From positions 1 to 35,221 of the forward strand of contig CAJWHN010000008.1 of assembly GCA_913041085.1 (NCBI GenBank): a stretch of DNA of 35,221 nt, written 5' to 3'. The stretch's first letter is position 1. Each line of letters opens with the position of its first letter. The notes below the pieces were generated by a model. The model made no database searches, was not told the DNA's origin, and worked only from the letters and a program-made list of their open reading frames with translations. Positions 21,524-29,993 of this stretch are shown one piece after another. Source of the stretch: an uncultured Flavobacteriales bacterium. GTDB taxonomy: Bacteria > Bacteroidota > Bacteroidia > Flavobacteriales > UBA7312. The position numbers were made by a program, and so were the translations under genes.

Positions 21524-23905
21524 ATGAAGTATTACTTTTCATTAATATTATTTCTTTTATCTCTTAGTTTACATTCTCAAACGGTTAGGGTTTATGGTAG
21601 TGTCAAGAACGCACTCAATAACGAGCCTATACCTTTTGCTAATGTAGTAATAGACGGCACTTCCAAAGGAACAACCACAGATATTTATGGTAATTTTGAG
21701 TTATTAGAAATTGAACCAGGTCTGTATAATTTTAAATGCAGTTACATAGGTTTCAATACAGACTTGAAAGCTGAAATACAATTAACGCCCAATAAGAATT
21801 TAAGGTTAGATTTTGCATTAACAGAAAATGCTCAAATCATTGATGAGGTACAAGTGACTGCCAATACCTTCAACAAAACAGAAGAAAGTCCAACCAGTTT
21901 GCGAACAATAAACGCTTCAGAAATCCTGAGAAGCCCGGGAGGAAATCGAGACATTTCAAAAGTAATAGCCAATTTACCAGGTGTTTCAAGTTCGCCATCT
22001 TTTAGGAATGATATTGTTATACGAGGTGGTGCGCCTAACGAGAATCGTTTTTTTCTCGACGGTGTAGAAATTCCTAATATCAATCACTTTGCAACACAAG
22101 GTTCTTCAGGAGGACCTGTTGGGATTTTAAACGTGAATTTTATACGAGAGGTGGACTTTTATTCAGGTGCTTTTCCTGCCAATAGGGGCAATGCCTTGAG
22201 TTCTGTAATGGAGCTCAAACAAATCGAAGGAAGTGACGAAGACTTTAGTGCCTCATTTATGCTAGGTTCTAGTGATGCAGGACTTACTATTAATACGCCT
22301 TTGTCCGAAAAGTCAAGTCTATTGTTATCTGCTAGACGCTCGTACTTACAATTTTTATTTAAGGCTTTACAATTGCCTTTTTTGCCGACTTATAACGATA
22401 TACAATTGAAATATACTTTTAAGCCTAATCCTAAAAATCAATTCAATGTGATAGGTTTAGCAGCTATTGATAACTTTACCTTAAATCCAGAGGCTAATGA
22501 AGGTATTGATGACCCTCAGAAGTTAGCTCAAAACGAATACACACTCAACAATTTGCCTGTCAATGAGCAGTGGAATTATACTCTAGGTGGAACGTGGAAA
22601 CGCTTTTTTGATAATTCTAATTTGTTTGTGGTAATGAGTCGTAGTCACCTTAATAATACTGCCGTAAAGTATGAAGATTATGCCGATTTGTCTTCACCAA
22701 AAATTATTGATTACGAATCACAAGAAATAGAAAATAAATCTAGAATAGAATATAATTTTAGAGAAAATAACATCAAGTTTAATGTTGGTTTAAACTTAGA
22801 AGACGCTACTTATTTAAATTCTACACAGCGAATTTTAACCTCAGGCGATTCTATTTATACTAAGTTGGTAGAAACTGACATACACTTTATAAAATATGGT
22901 GCTTTTGCTCAATTGAGTAAGACCTATTTAGTCGATAGATTAGTTACTTCTATAGGTTTTCGAATGGATGGTAATAGCTTTACCGAAAATACGACCACTC
23001 CTAATTTTTCACCACGTCTTTCCTTATCCTACAACCTTTCAGGCAAGTCTAGTTTGAATGCCAATTTAGGACGATATTATCAGTTGCCAGCTTATACTAT
23101 TTTGGGCTATGGTATAAACAATAACTTTTTCAATCAAGACGCCGAATACATACAATGTGACCATGCTGTTTTAGGCTTAGAATATAATCCGTCTAATTAC
23201 AGTAAAATAACAATAGAGGCATTTTATAAGCAATACGACAATTATCCTTTTTCAATAATTGACAGCATTTCTCTAGCCAATTTAGGCGGTGACTTTGGTG
23301 TAATCGGCAACGAAGATATTTCTTCCATTTCACATGGTAAAAGTTATGGGGTTGAGTTTCTTGCACAACAAAAATTAAGTTCATCAATTTATGGTATTAT
23401 GTCCGTGACGTATTACAGAAGTGAGTTTGAAGATAAAAGCGAAGAGCTTATTCCTTCGGCTTGGGACAACCGTTTTATTTTTAACATGACAGCAGGTAAA
23501 AAGTTCAAAAGGAATATAGAGTTAGGTTTGAAGTTCCGTTACTCAGGTGGAGCTCCTTATACGCCTATTGATTTAGCAACTTCTAGTAATATGGCTATTT
23601 GGAATATCAATCAAAGAGGAGTGTTGAATTATAATGCATTGAACACAGAGCGACTCAAAAATGTTCATGGCGTAGATTTGCGATTAGATAAGAAATGGTA
23701 TTTTAACAAATGGAGTTTAAACGCCTACATTGATGTGGAAAATCTATATAATTTTAAAATACAATTGCCTTCAGAAGTTGGTATAGATTCAGAAATAGGA
23801 GAACAAATATATACCGCTCAAAATGCTGGAGAATATTCACTTTATGAAATCATTAATGAGTCAGGAACAGTACTACCTAGCATTGGACTTTTAATAGAAT
23901 TTTAA
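21524..23905 (+). CDS. TonB-dependent receptor with carboxypeptidase regulatory-like domain
   Basis: 793 residues. Signal peptide 1-18 (ending SLHSQ), a carboxypeptidase D regulatory-like domain about 20-108 (VYGSVKNALNNEPIPFANVVIDG), a plug domain about 118-230 with DIVIRGGAPNENRFFLDG and EIPNINHF, and a beta-barrel to the C-terminal LLIEF. No SusD-like partner lies next to it, so a nutrient-polymer role is less likely than uptake of a metal complex, cofactor or small molecule. Location inside the light operon makes cobalamin, heme or an antioxidant imaginable cargoes, but no feature here indicates a substrate. Gaps of 10 and one base to neighbours. Confidence 0.9.
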   Translation: MKYYFSLILFLLSLSLHSQTVRVYGSVKNALNNEPIPFANVVIDGTSKGTTTDIYGNFELLEIEPGLYNFKCSYIGFNTDLKAEIQLTPNKNLRLDFALTENAQIIDEVQVTANTFNKTEESPTSLRTINASEILRSPGGNRDISKVIANLPGVSSSPSFRNDIVIRGGAPNENRFFLDGVEIPNINHFATQGSSGGPVGILNVNFIREVDFYSGAFPANRGNALSSVMELKQIEGSDEDFSASFMLGSSDAGLTINTPLSEKSSLLLSARRSYLQFLFKALQLPFLPTYNDIQLKYTFKPNPKNQFNVIGLAAIDNFTLNPEANEGIDDPQKLAQNEYTLNNLPVNEQWNYTLGGTWKRFFDNSNLFVVMSRSHLNNTAVKYEDYADLSSPKIIDYESQEIENKSRIEYNFRENNIKFNVGLNLEDATYLNSTQRILTSGDSIYTKLVETDIHFIKYGAFAQLSKTYLVDRLVTSIGFRMDGNSFTENTTTPNFSPRLSLSYNLSGKSSLNANLGRYYQLPAYTILGYGINNNFFNQDAEYIQCDHAVLGLEYNPSNYSKITIEAFYKQYDNYPFSIIDSISLANLGGDFGVIGNEDISSISHGKSYGVEFLAQQKLSSSIYGIMSVTYYRSEFEDKSEELIPSAWDNRFIFNMTAGKKFKRNIELGLKFRYSGGAPYTPIDLATSSNMAIWNINQRGVLNYNALNTERLKNVHGVDLRLDKKWYFNKWSLNAYIDVENLYNFKIQLPSEVGIDSEIGEQIYTAQNAGEYSLYEIINESGTVLPSIGLLIEF

Positions 23906-23906
23906 G

Positions 23907-24815
23907 ATGGCAGAAAAAGTACTCATAACAGGAGCTGGTGGGGCATTAGCCCAGCGAGTAAAACATCTTCTTTTGGAAAAGGGATATGATGTTATTACGC
24001 TCACGACAAATAAAAAAAAGGTAAATAGTAAAGATGTTTTTTATTGGAATGTTTCTAAAAAAATAGTTGACCCTAAAGCCTTAGTCAATTGCAGTCATAT
24101 AGTTCATTTATCTGGATATAGCATTATGAAGCCTTGGACTACTGCGAATAAAAAGCTGATGTATGAAAGTCGTATAGGTGCTGTCCAATTGTTGTATTAC
24201 TTGTGTAAAGATTTGGGAGTTAAACCTAAAACTGTCATTTCTGCTTCAGCTATGGGCTATTATGGTATAGATGCCAAAGAACTCATGTCGGAAGATGATG
24301 CCCCAACACAAGATTGGCTTTCACAGATGTGTGTTGATTGGGAAAAAGCTACACAAAGCTTTCAATCCTGGGGTAGTAGAGTGGTCCATATGAGAATATC
24401 CTTACTGTTGAGTAAAGACTCTGGTTTTTTACAACCAACTATGTTATCAATGCGACTAGGTGCTGGTGTTGTTTTTGGAAGTGGAAAACAGAATATTGAA
24501 TGGATACATATTGATGATGCCTCAAAATTTGTATATTATACTATTGAAAACCAGTCCATTACTGGAGCCTATAATTTGGCAACAGAGCAAAAATGGACAC
24601 AATACGAATTCATGAAGTTCGTTAAAAGAAAAGTAGCTTTTTATGCATTATTGATAAAGTTGCCATCTTTTGTTTTAAGACTGATTTTTGGAGGAAGAAG
24701 TGTTATCCTTGAGGGCGGTTGTGCACTATCAGTAAACAAACTGAAAGCCACTAACTTTGAGTATGATTATCCAACTTTAGATAGCGCTATCGATAAAGAA
24801 ATGTATAAGTCATGA
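23907..24815 (+). CDS. TIGR01777 family NAD(P)-dependent epimerase-like protein
   Basis: 302 residues of the SDR39U1/TIGR01777 group: Rossmann start LITGAGGALAQRV (5-17), VNCSHIVHLSGYSIMKPWTTANKK, the active-site region SASAMGYYG, and WEKATQSF. Such genes recur beside photolyase genes in CarH/LitR regulons in several phyla, so the context is typical. Biochemical activity of the family is unproven as far as I know. Downstream it overlaps the photolyase start by four bases (ATGA). Cytosolic, no signal peptide. Confidence 0.9.
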   Translation: MAEKVLITGAGGALAQRVKHLLLEKGYDVITLTTNKKKVNSKDVFYWNVSKKIVDPKALVNCSHIVHLSGYSIMKPWTTANKKLMYESRIGAVQLLYYLCKDLGVKPKTVISASAMGYYGIDAKELMSEDDAPTQDWLSQMCVDWEKATQSFQSWGSRVVHMRISLLLSKDSGFLQPTMLSMRLGAGVVFGSGKQNIEWIHIDDASKFVYYTIENQSITGAYNLATEQKWTQYEFMKFVKRKVAFYALLIKLPSFVLRLIFGGRSVILEGGCALSVNKLKATNFEYDYPTLDSAIDKEMYKS

Positions 24816-26113
24816 GATATAATTTAAGCGTATTTTGGTTCAGACGGGACTTAAGATTACACGATAATCATGGTCTTTTTCAGGCTTTAGATAAGTCAAA
24901 ATCGGTACTTCCTATTTTTATTTTTGATACCAATATCTTAGACGAGCTAAACGAAAACGATAGACGTGTAAGTCTTCTTTTTGACCGTTTAAAGGAGCTC
25001 AACGTAGAGCTTGCCAAACAAGTAAAAAAAATCCATGTATACTATGGTGATCCTAAACTCATATTCAATGAGCTTTATAATAAATTACCCTTTGATGCGG
25101 TATTCACAAATACAGATTATGAACCCTACGCTACAAAAAGAGATAAGTCGATAAAATTTTCTTTAAGCAAGAAAAAAGTAAAATTCCGTTCGTTTAAAGA
25201 TCAGGTCATTTTCGAAAAAGATGAAATACTAACAGCTGAAGGTAAGGTCTATGGAGTTTACACTTATTATATGAAAAAGTGGAAGAGTATGTTTAGAGCT
25301 TCAATGATTCAACCCTTTCCTTCAGACACCTTATTGCATAAATGTATAACTTCAGATGTTATGCCTTGTGTTAAAAGTATTGACGAAATTGGTTTTCTGC
25401 AAACAGAATATATTTTATATAAGCCCAATTTAACCTATCGCTCACTATTGGACTACGAAGAAAGTAGAGATAACCCCAATTTAGAAGGCACTAGCAATGC
25501 TTCGGTTCATTTACGCTTTGGGTTTTTAAGTATTAGAGAAGTTGTAAAAATAGCCTATCAATATTCAGATGGTTTTTTGAATGAGTTGATTTGGCGTTCC
25601 TTTTTTGCTCAAATATTATGGAATTATCCGAGAGTTGTTGACAGTTGTTTTAAAGAAAAGTACAATAATATACGATGGAACAACAACGACTTACTTATCA
25701 AGTGGAAGTACGGAGAAACGGGTTTTCATATTGTGGATGCTGGTATGCGTCAGCTTCTCGAAACAGGTTATATGCACAACCGAGTGCGTATGATAGCGGC
25801 CTCATTTTTAGTTAAAAATCTAGGTATTGATTGGCGATTGGGTGAGGCATATTTTGCATCTACTTTGATGGATTATGACCTAGCATCAAATAATGGCAAC
25901 TGGCAATGGGTGGCAGGTACAGGTTGTGATGCTGCCCCATATTTTAGAGTCTTTAACCCTAACACACAGAGAGAAAGATACGACCCTAATTTCGAATATT
26001 GTGGCAAATGGATTAATGAATTAGAAGAGAACGGCAAGTACAGAGTGTCTAAAATTTTAGATGCTAAAAAATCTAGGCTTGAGGCGATTGATAGATATAA
26101 AAGATGCGGTTGA
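24812..26113 (+). CDS. phr: deoxyribodipyrimidine photolyase, class I CPD type
   Basis: 433 residues. The N-terminal antenna domain starts LSVFWFRRDLRLHDN; the C-terminal FAD domain has TSNASVHLRFGFLSIREV, WRSFFAQILWNYP, VDAGMRQLLETGYMHNRVRM and SNNGNWQWVAGTGCDAAPYFRVFNP. These are the class I CPD photolyase marks; the WQW and TGCDAAPYFRVFNP stretches also fit DASH-like proteins, but overall length is that of class I. It repairs UV cyclobutane dimers using blue light. Overlaps TIGR01777 by four bases and crtD by ten. Light induction through operator 3 is inferred. Confidence 0.93.
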   Translation: MRYNLSVFWFRRDLRLHDNHGLFQALDKSKSVLPIFIFDTNILDELNENDRRVSLLFDRLKELNVELAKQVKKIHVYYGDPKLIFNELYNKLPFDAVFTNTDYEPYATKRDKSIKFSLSKKKVKFRSFKDQVIFEKDEILTAEGKVYGVYTYYMKKWKSMFRASMIQPFPSDTLLHKCITSDVMPCVKSIDEIGFLQTEYILYKPNLTYRSLLDYEESRDNPNLEGTSNASVHLRFGFLSIREVVKIAYQYSDGFLNELIWRSFFAQILWNYPRVVDSCFKEKYNNIRWNNNDLLIKWKYGETGFHIVDAGMRQLLETGYMHNRVRMIAASFLVKNLGIDWRLGEAYFASTLMDYDLASNNGNWQWVAGTGCDAAPYFRVFNPNTQRERYDPNFEYCGKWINELEENGKYRVSKILDAKKSRLEAIDRYKRCG

Positions 26114-27588
26114 GTAAATCCAAAAAAGTTGCAGTAGTTGGAGCAGGTGTAGGAGGATTAGCAACTGCTATACGTTTATCTATCAAAGGCTATTCTGTCG
26201 AAGTTTTTGAATCCAATTCATACATAGGTGGTAAATTATCACAAATTGAATCTAAAAATTTTCGCTTTGATGCTGGGCCTTCTTTATTTACTATGCCAGA
26301 GCTTGTAGATGAGTTGTTTGAATTGGCTAACAAAAATCCAAGACAGTATTTTAATTATCTTCAGTTAGTAGAAAGTTGTCGTTACTTTTATCCTGACGGA
26401 ACTTTTTTAAGAGGCTATTCCGATGTCCATAAGTTTGCCGAAGAAGCGGCTAAGCAAACTGGTGTGAATCCAAAAAAAGTAAAAAAGCACTTAGAAAAAA
26501 GTGCCTACATATACGATTCTACAGCCTTCCTTTTCTTAGAACGTTCCTTGCACAAATGGAGGTCATACCTATCTTTTAGGGTTTTGAAATCCTTTTTTAA
26601 GTTACCTTTTTTAGGCGTCTTTTCAAGTATGCATAAGGCTAATTCTAAAGCATTAAACAATGAAAAGATGACTCAGCTTTTTGATAGATATGCTACTTAT
26701 AACGGGTCTAACCCTTATGTAGCACCTTCCATCTTAAATATCATTCCTCATCTAGAATTTAATAAAGGAGCCTTTTTCCCAAAGGGAGGAATGTACTCTA
26801 TTGCCTTATGTTTATTTGAGTTAGCGAAGTCTTTGGGAGTTAAGTTTCATTTGAATTCAAAAGTCAGCAGAATTATTGAAAATAATGGTCAGGTTTTGGG
26901 TATTGAGGTCGATGGTATTCATAATAATGCTGATTATATAGTTTGCAATTTGGACATTCATTTTGTTTATAAAAACTTATTGCAGGGCTATAAAAAACCG
27001 ATTAAAACCTTGACTCAAGAACGTTCTACTTCGGCTCTAATTTTTTATTGGGGGATTAATAAAACATTTGACAATTTAGATTTGCATAATATCTTTTTTA
27101 GTGAGGATTACAAGCAAGAGTTTGAATATTTGAGACAAGGAAAAAAACTTTATGACGACCCTACAATTTATGTAAATATCACTTCAAAAAAGAATAAGTC
27201 CGATGCTCCCGAAGGCTGTGAAAATTGGTTTGTTATGATAAATGTACCATCTAATACCGGACAAGATTGGGATAGCTTAATTGTTGGAGCAAGGCAGTCT
27301 ATTTATCGAAAGTTGTCTCAACAATTGGAAATTAACCTAGAATCTCATATCTTAACAGAGCGAATTTTAGAACCAAGAACGATTGAATCTAAAACAGCCT
27401 CTTATCAAGGGTCGTTGTATGGGTCGGCATCAAATAACAAGATGGCAGCTTTTTTTCGTCATTCTAATTTTTCTAACGATATTAGAGGGCTATATTTTTG
27501 TGGGGGTAGTGTTCACCCTGGTGGTGGTATTCCTTTAGCACTTTCTTCTGCGAAAATTGTAGATGGTTTTTTTCAAACACTTAACTAA
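26104..27588 (+). CDS. crtD: CrtD-type carotenoid 3,4-desaturase (CrtI family)
   Basis: 494 residues with FAD-binding VVGAGVGGLATAIRLSIKG (10-28), VFESNSYIGGKLSQIE, FDAGPSLFTMPELV, and a C-terminal GLYFCGGSVHPGGGIPLALSSAKI. The RFDAGPSLFTMP stretch and HPGGGIPL ending separate it from the CrtI protein encoded at 6.3 kb and match CrtD (hydroxyneurosporene-type 3,4-desaturase) in flavobacterial myxol/saproxanthin clusters. It probably adds the 3',4' double bond to the acyclic end after CruF hydration. It starts 10 bases inside the photolyase gene and shares the TAATG with cruF. Exact order of the two reactions cannot be read. Confidence 0.85.
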   Translation: MRLSKSKKVAVVGAGVGGLATAIRLSIKGYSVEVFESNSYIGGKLSQIESKNFRFDAGPSLFTMPELVDELFELANKNPRQYFNYLQLVESCRYFYPDGTFLRGYSDVHKFAEEAAKQTGVNPKKVKKHLEKSAYIYDSTAFLFLERSLHKWRSYLSFRVLKSFFKLPFLGVFSSMHKANSKALNNEKMTQLFDRYATYNGSNPYVAPSILNIIPHLEFNKGAFFPKGGMYSIALCLFELAKSLGVKFHLNSKVSRIIENNGQVLGIEVDGIHNNADYIVCNLDIHFVYKNLLQGYKKPIKTLTQERSTSALIFYWGINKTFDNLDLHNIFFSEDYKQEFEYLRQGKKLYDDPTIYVNITSKKNKSDAPEGCENWFVMINVPSNTGQDWDSLIVGARQSIYRKLSQQLEINLESHILTERILEPRTIESKTASYQGSLYGSASNNKMAAFFRHSNFSNDIRGLYFCGGSVHPGGGIPLALSSAKIVDGFFQTLN

Positions 27589-28220
27589 TGAGTTGGACTA
27601 AGGTCAACATTATTATCATTTTGCTTTTTATTCTTCATTTAGTTGGAGGGGTGGCTCTTTCTATTGAAAGTGTTAAGTCTATTTTTCTTGCACTTACGCC
27701 ATTTAATCTTGCACTTACTTTTGGGTTATTGATTTGGGGAAACGATGACTTTTCTTTTAACTTTTTCAAGGTAATTTCTGTCCTTTTTCTGATTGGATTT
27801 TTTGTTGAAGTACTCGGAGTATATTCTGGTTTTTTATTTGGCGAATACCATTATGGCAAAACTTTAGGTTTTCAGTTTCTTGAAGTGCCACTTATTATTG
27901 GCGTGAACTGGGTACTGCTAGTAGTGTCATCTTTTGCTGTTAGCTCCTATTTTGTGTCTAATTCCATTTTAAAAGTTGTATTATCTTCTATTATTATGGT
28001 TTTATTAGATCTTATGATTGAGCCTGTGGCTATACGCTTAGATTTCTGGCATTGGCAAGCAGAGGTTATCCCATTGCAAAATTATCTTATGTGGTTTTTA
28101 GTGGCTTTATTAATGAACTGGATTCTGACTTTCAATCGGTTCAAGTTTAATGTGAAATTAGGTTTTGGCTTATTGATTTCTCAAGTTCTTTTTTTCACTT
28201 TACAATCGTTTAATTTTTAG
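27588..28220 (+). CDS. cruF: carotenoid 1,2-hydratase of the CruF (DUF422) family
   Basis: 210 residues, about six to seven membrane helices. Recognisable CruF/DUF422 parts are FFVEVLGVYSGFLFGEYHYG, LEVPLIIGVNWVLLV and LLDLMIEPVAIRLDFWHW, with the acidic and Trp residues of the family. CruF adds water to the psi-end 1',2' bond of a linear carotenoid; in Bacteroidota it works with CrtD to make saproxanthin and myxol end groups. Start overlaps the crtD stop by one base (TAATG); two bases separate it from crtYcd. Confidence 0.88.
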   Translation: MSWTKVNIIIILLFILHLVGGVALSIESVKSIFLALTPFNLALTFGLLIWGNDDFSFNFFKVISVLFLIGFFVEVLGVYSGFLFGEYHYGKTLGFQFLEVPLIIGVNWVLLVVSSFAVSSYFVSNSILKVVLSSIIMVLLDLMIEPVAIRLDFWHWQAEVIPLQNYLMWFLVALLMNWILTFNRFKFNVKLGFGLLISQVLFFTLQSFNF

Positions 28221-28222
28221 TA

Positions 28223-28918
28223 ATGGGGTTTTTAGAGCATCATTTTTTCTATTTCATTTTAATGTTATTGTCACTAGCTTATCCTCTTGCTCAGAGTTTC
28301 GAAAGACGAATTTATTATTATAAAAAGTGGCATCTTCTATTGCCTTCTATTCTTTTGATGATGCTATTGTTTATCCCTTGGGATATATGGTTTACTCATT
28401 GGTCAGTCTGGCAATTTAACAGCGACTACATATGTGGCCTAAAAGTGGTTTTATTGCCTATTGAAGAATGGTTATTTTTTATCATTATTCCTTTTGCTTG
28501 TGTATTTATTCATGAGGTATTAAATTATTTTTTTAACAAAGAATTAGAGTCTAATGCTTATGTTAAAATTTCATTCGTACTTGCTTTAATACTAGCAGTA
28601 TCATCTGTGATATGGTCAGAAAAATTATATACACTAGTTTGTTTTAGCCTAACTTCAGTTTCCCTTTTTATATTATCTATTTATCAGCCAAAATGGATAG
28701 GTTCTTTTTTTAGAACGTATTTAGTTTCCTTAATTCCTTTTTTAATTATCAACGGTTTTTTGACAGGTAGTTTCAATGAAACACCCATAGTCAGTTATAG
28801 CTCAAACCACATAATTGGCGCTAGAATTCTGAATATTCCTATTGAAGATAGTATGTATTGTTTGTTGATGCTTTTGATAGTAATTGCTGTTTATGAAAAA
28901 AAATCGACATTAAAATAA
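28223..28918 (+). CDS. crtYcd: lycopene cyclase, fused CrtYcd type
   Basis: 231 residues, six to seven membrane helices, with the two related cyclase halves fused. The halves contain LPIEEWLFFIIIPFACVFIHE (about 89-109) and IPIEDSMYCLLMLLIVIAVYE (about 206-226), the family PxE(E/D)xxF-type repeats. These heterodimer-like cyclases form a beta-ring at one or both ends of lycopene; with CrtD and CruF acting on the other end, a monocyclic product is expected. Last gene of the photorepair/carotenoid operon; no clear hairpin follows within the 100-base gap to pfkA. Confidence 0.9.
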   Translation: MGFLEHHFFYFILMLLSLAYPLAQSFERRIYYYKKWHLLLPSILLMMLLFIPWDIWFTHWSVWQFNSDYICGLKVVLLPIEEWLFFIIIPFACVFIHEVLNYFFNKELESNAYVKISFVLALILAVSSVIWSEKLYTLVCFSLTSVSLFILSIYQPKWIGSFFRTYLVSLIPFLIINGFLTGSFNETPIVSYSSNHIIGARILNIPIEDSMYCLLMLLIVIAVYEKKSTLK

Positions 28919-28940
28919 ACAGAAAAATGTCATTTTTACT

Positions 28941-28951
28941 TTAAGACTTAA
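28941..28951. promoter_or_regulatory. short palindrome upstream of the pfkA promoter
   Basis: TTAAG-A-CTTAA is a perfect 11-base inverted repeat about 40 bases upstream of the pfkA -7 box. It resembles part of the palindrome in front of the NrtR-like gene at 33472. A common operator is only a suggestion, and in AT-rich DNA such short palindromes arise easily. Confidence 0.2.
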
Positions 28952-28992
28952 TATTTCATGTGATGTTAGTGTTGTTTTTACACTTTTTAACA

Positions 28993-29000
28993 TATATTTG
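28993..29000 (+). promoter_or_regulatory. -7 promoter box for the glycolytic operon
   Basis: TATATTTG, perfect TAnnTTTG, with a -33 TTG at 28972-28974 and 18 bases between them. Transcription should start near 29005, leaving only about 15 bases before the proposed pfkA start at 29021. Confidence 0.6.
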
Positions 29001-29020
29001 CTGAAAATATACATTTAGAC

Positions 29021-29992
29021 ATTAAAAAAATTGCAATCATAACATCGGGAGGAGATTCTCCGGGCATGAATGCAGCGCTTAGAAGCGTTGTTCGTTCAGC
29101 CAATTATCACGGCATAGAGTGTGTAGGATTTTATCGTGGTTATCAAGGCATAATAGAAAATGATTTCAAGCCACTTGAAATGCGTTCAGTTAGTAATATT
29201 CTTGAACTTGGTGGAACTGTTTTAAGAACGGCACGTTCATTAGATTTTCATAAATCTGAAGTTCGTGAAAAGGCTTACCATAATCTAAAGTCACAGAATA
29301 TTGACGCATTAGTTGTTATTGGCGGTAACGGTTCAATTACAGGTGCTAATGTGTTTGCTAAACAATTTGATTTTCCTTGTGTAGGTATTCCAGCCTCAAT
29401 AGATAACGATATATATGGTACTGATTGCTCTATTGGTTTTCAGACAGCCTTACAAACCATAGTTGAGTCTGTAGATAAAATTAGAGATACAGCCCGTTCT
29501 CACAATCGATTATTCTTTGTCGAAGTGATGGGTAGAGACAATGGTAATTTAGCACTTTACTCAGCCATCGCCTCTGGAGCATGTTTTGTGATAATTCCAG
29601 AAAAAGAATTTGAGATAACTAATCTTGCTGAGCGATTGAAAACAGGTAAGTCTATGAGTAAATCATCAAGTATCGTTATTGTAGCAGAAGGGAATAATTA
29701 TGGTCCTTCCTACAAAATTGCTGAAGACTTAACAGAAGTATTTGATGAGTACGAATCTAAAGTTACTATTCTTGGACACTTACAAAGAGGAGGTTCGCCA
29801 GTGGTAATGGATAGGCTAATAGCAAGTCGATTAGGTTTGTTTGCAGTTCAAGCATTAATGTCTGAAAACTATGGTAATATGGTTGGTATAATTAAAAACG
29901 AAACCGTATTGATTCCTATGCAAGATGTAGTAGATAAACAGAAAACAATAAACGAAAATTTATATATGTTAAACAAAATTATTTCAAGATAA
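29021..29992 (+). CDS. pfkA: 6-phosphofructokinase with a non-canonical start codon
   Basis: 323 residues if translation begins at ATT 29021, giving MKKIAIITSGGDSPGMN, exactly the normal PfkA N-terminus. The first in-frame ATG (29066) would remove the GGDSPG phosphate loop, which is essential. Between the upstream in-frame stop (28988-28990) and 29066 there is no ATG, GTG or TTG in this frame, only ATT (29021) and ATA (28994, 29009). Other motifs are GIPASIDNDIYGTD with the catalytic-base Asp and VEVMGRDNGNLAL. The Mg-binding motif reads GGNGS, with Asn where E. coli has Asp103; that may alter nucleotide or phosphoryl-donor use. It leads an operon with gapA, two mgsA-like genes and glucokinase. 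Enzyme identity is certain, start is not. Confidence 0.9.
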   Translation: MKKIAIITSGGDSPGMNAALRSVVRSANYHGIECVGFYRGYQGIIENDFKPLEMRSVSNILELGGTVLRTARSLDFHKSEVREKAYHNLKSQNIDALVVIGGNGSITGANVFAKQFDFPCVGIPASIDNDIYGTDCSIGFQTALQTIVESVDKIRDTARSHNRLFFVEVMGRDNGNLALYSAIASGACFVIIPEKEFEITNLAERLKTGKSMSKSSSIVIVAEGNNYGPSYKIAEDLTEVFDEYESKVTILGHLQRGGSPVVMDRLIASRLGLFAVQALMSENYGNMVGIIKNETVLIPMQDVVDKQKTINENLYMLNKIISR

Positions 29993-29993
29993 A

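Noticed and set aside
17045-28918. A biosynthetic cluster for a new secondary metabolite
   Set aside because: SRPBCC and flavin reductases can suggest polyketide work, but no synthase is present and the genes match CarH/LitR light-response neighbourhoods.
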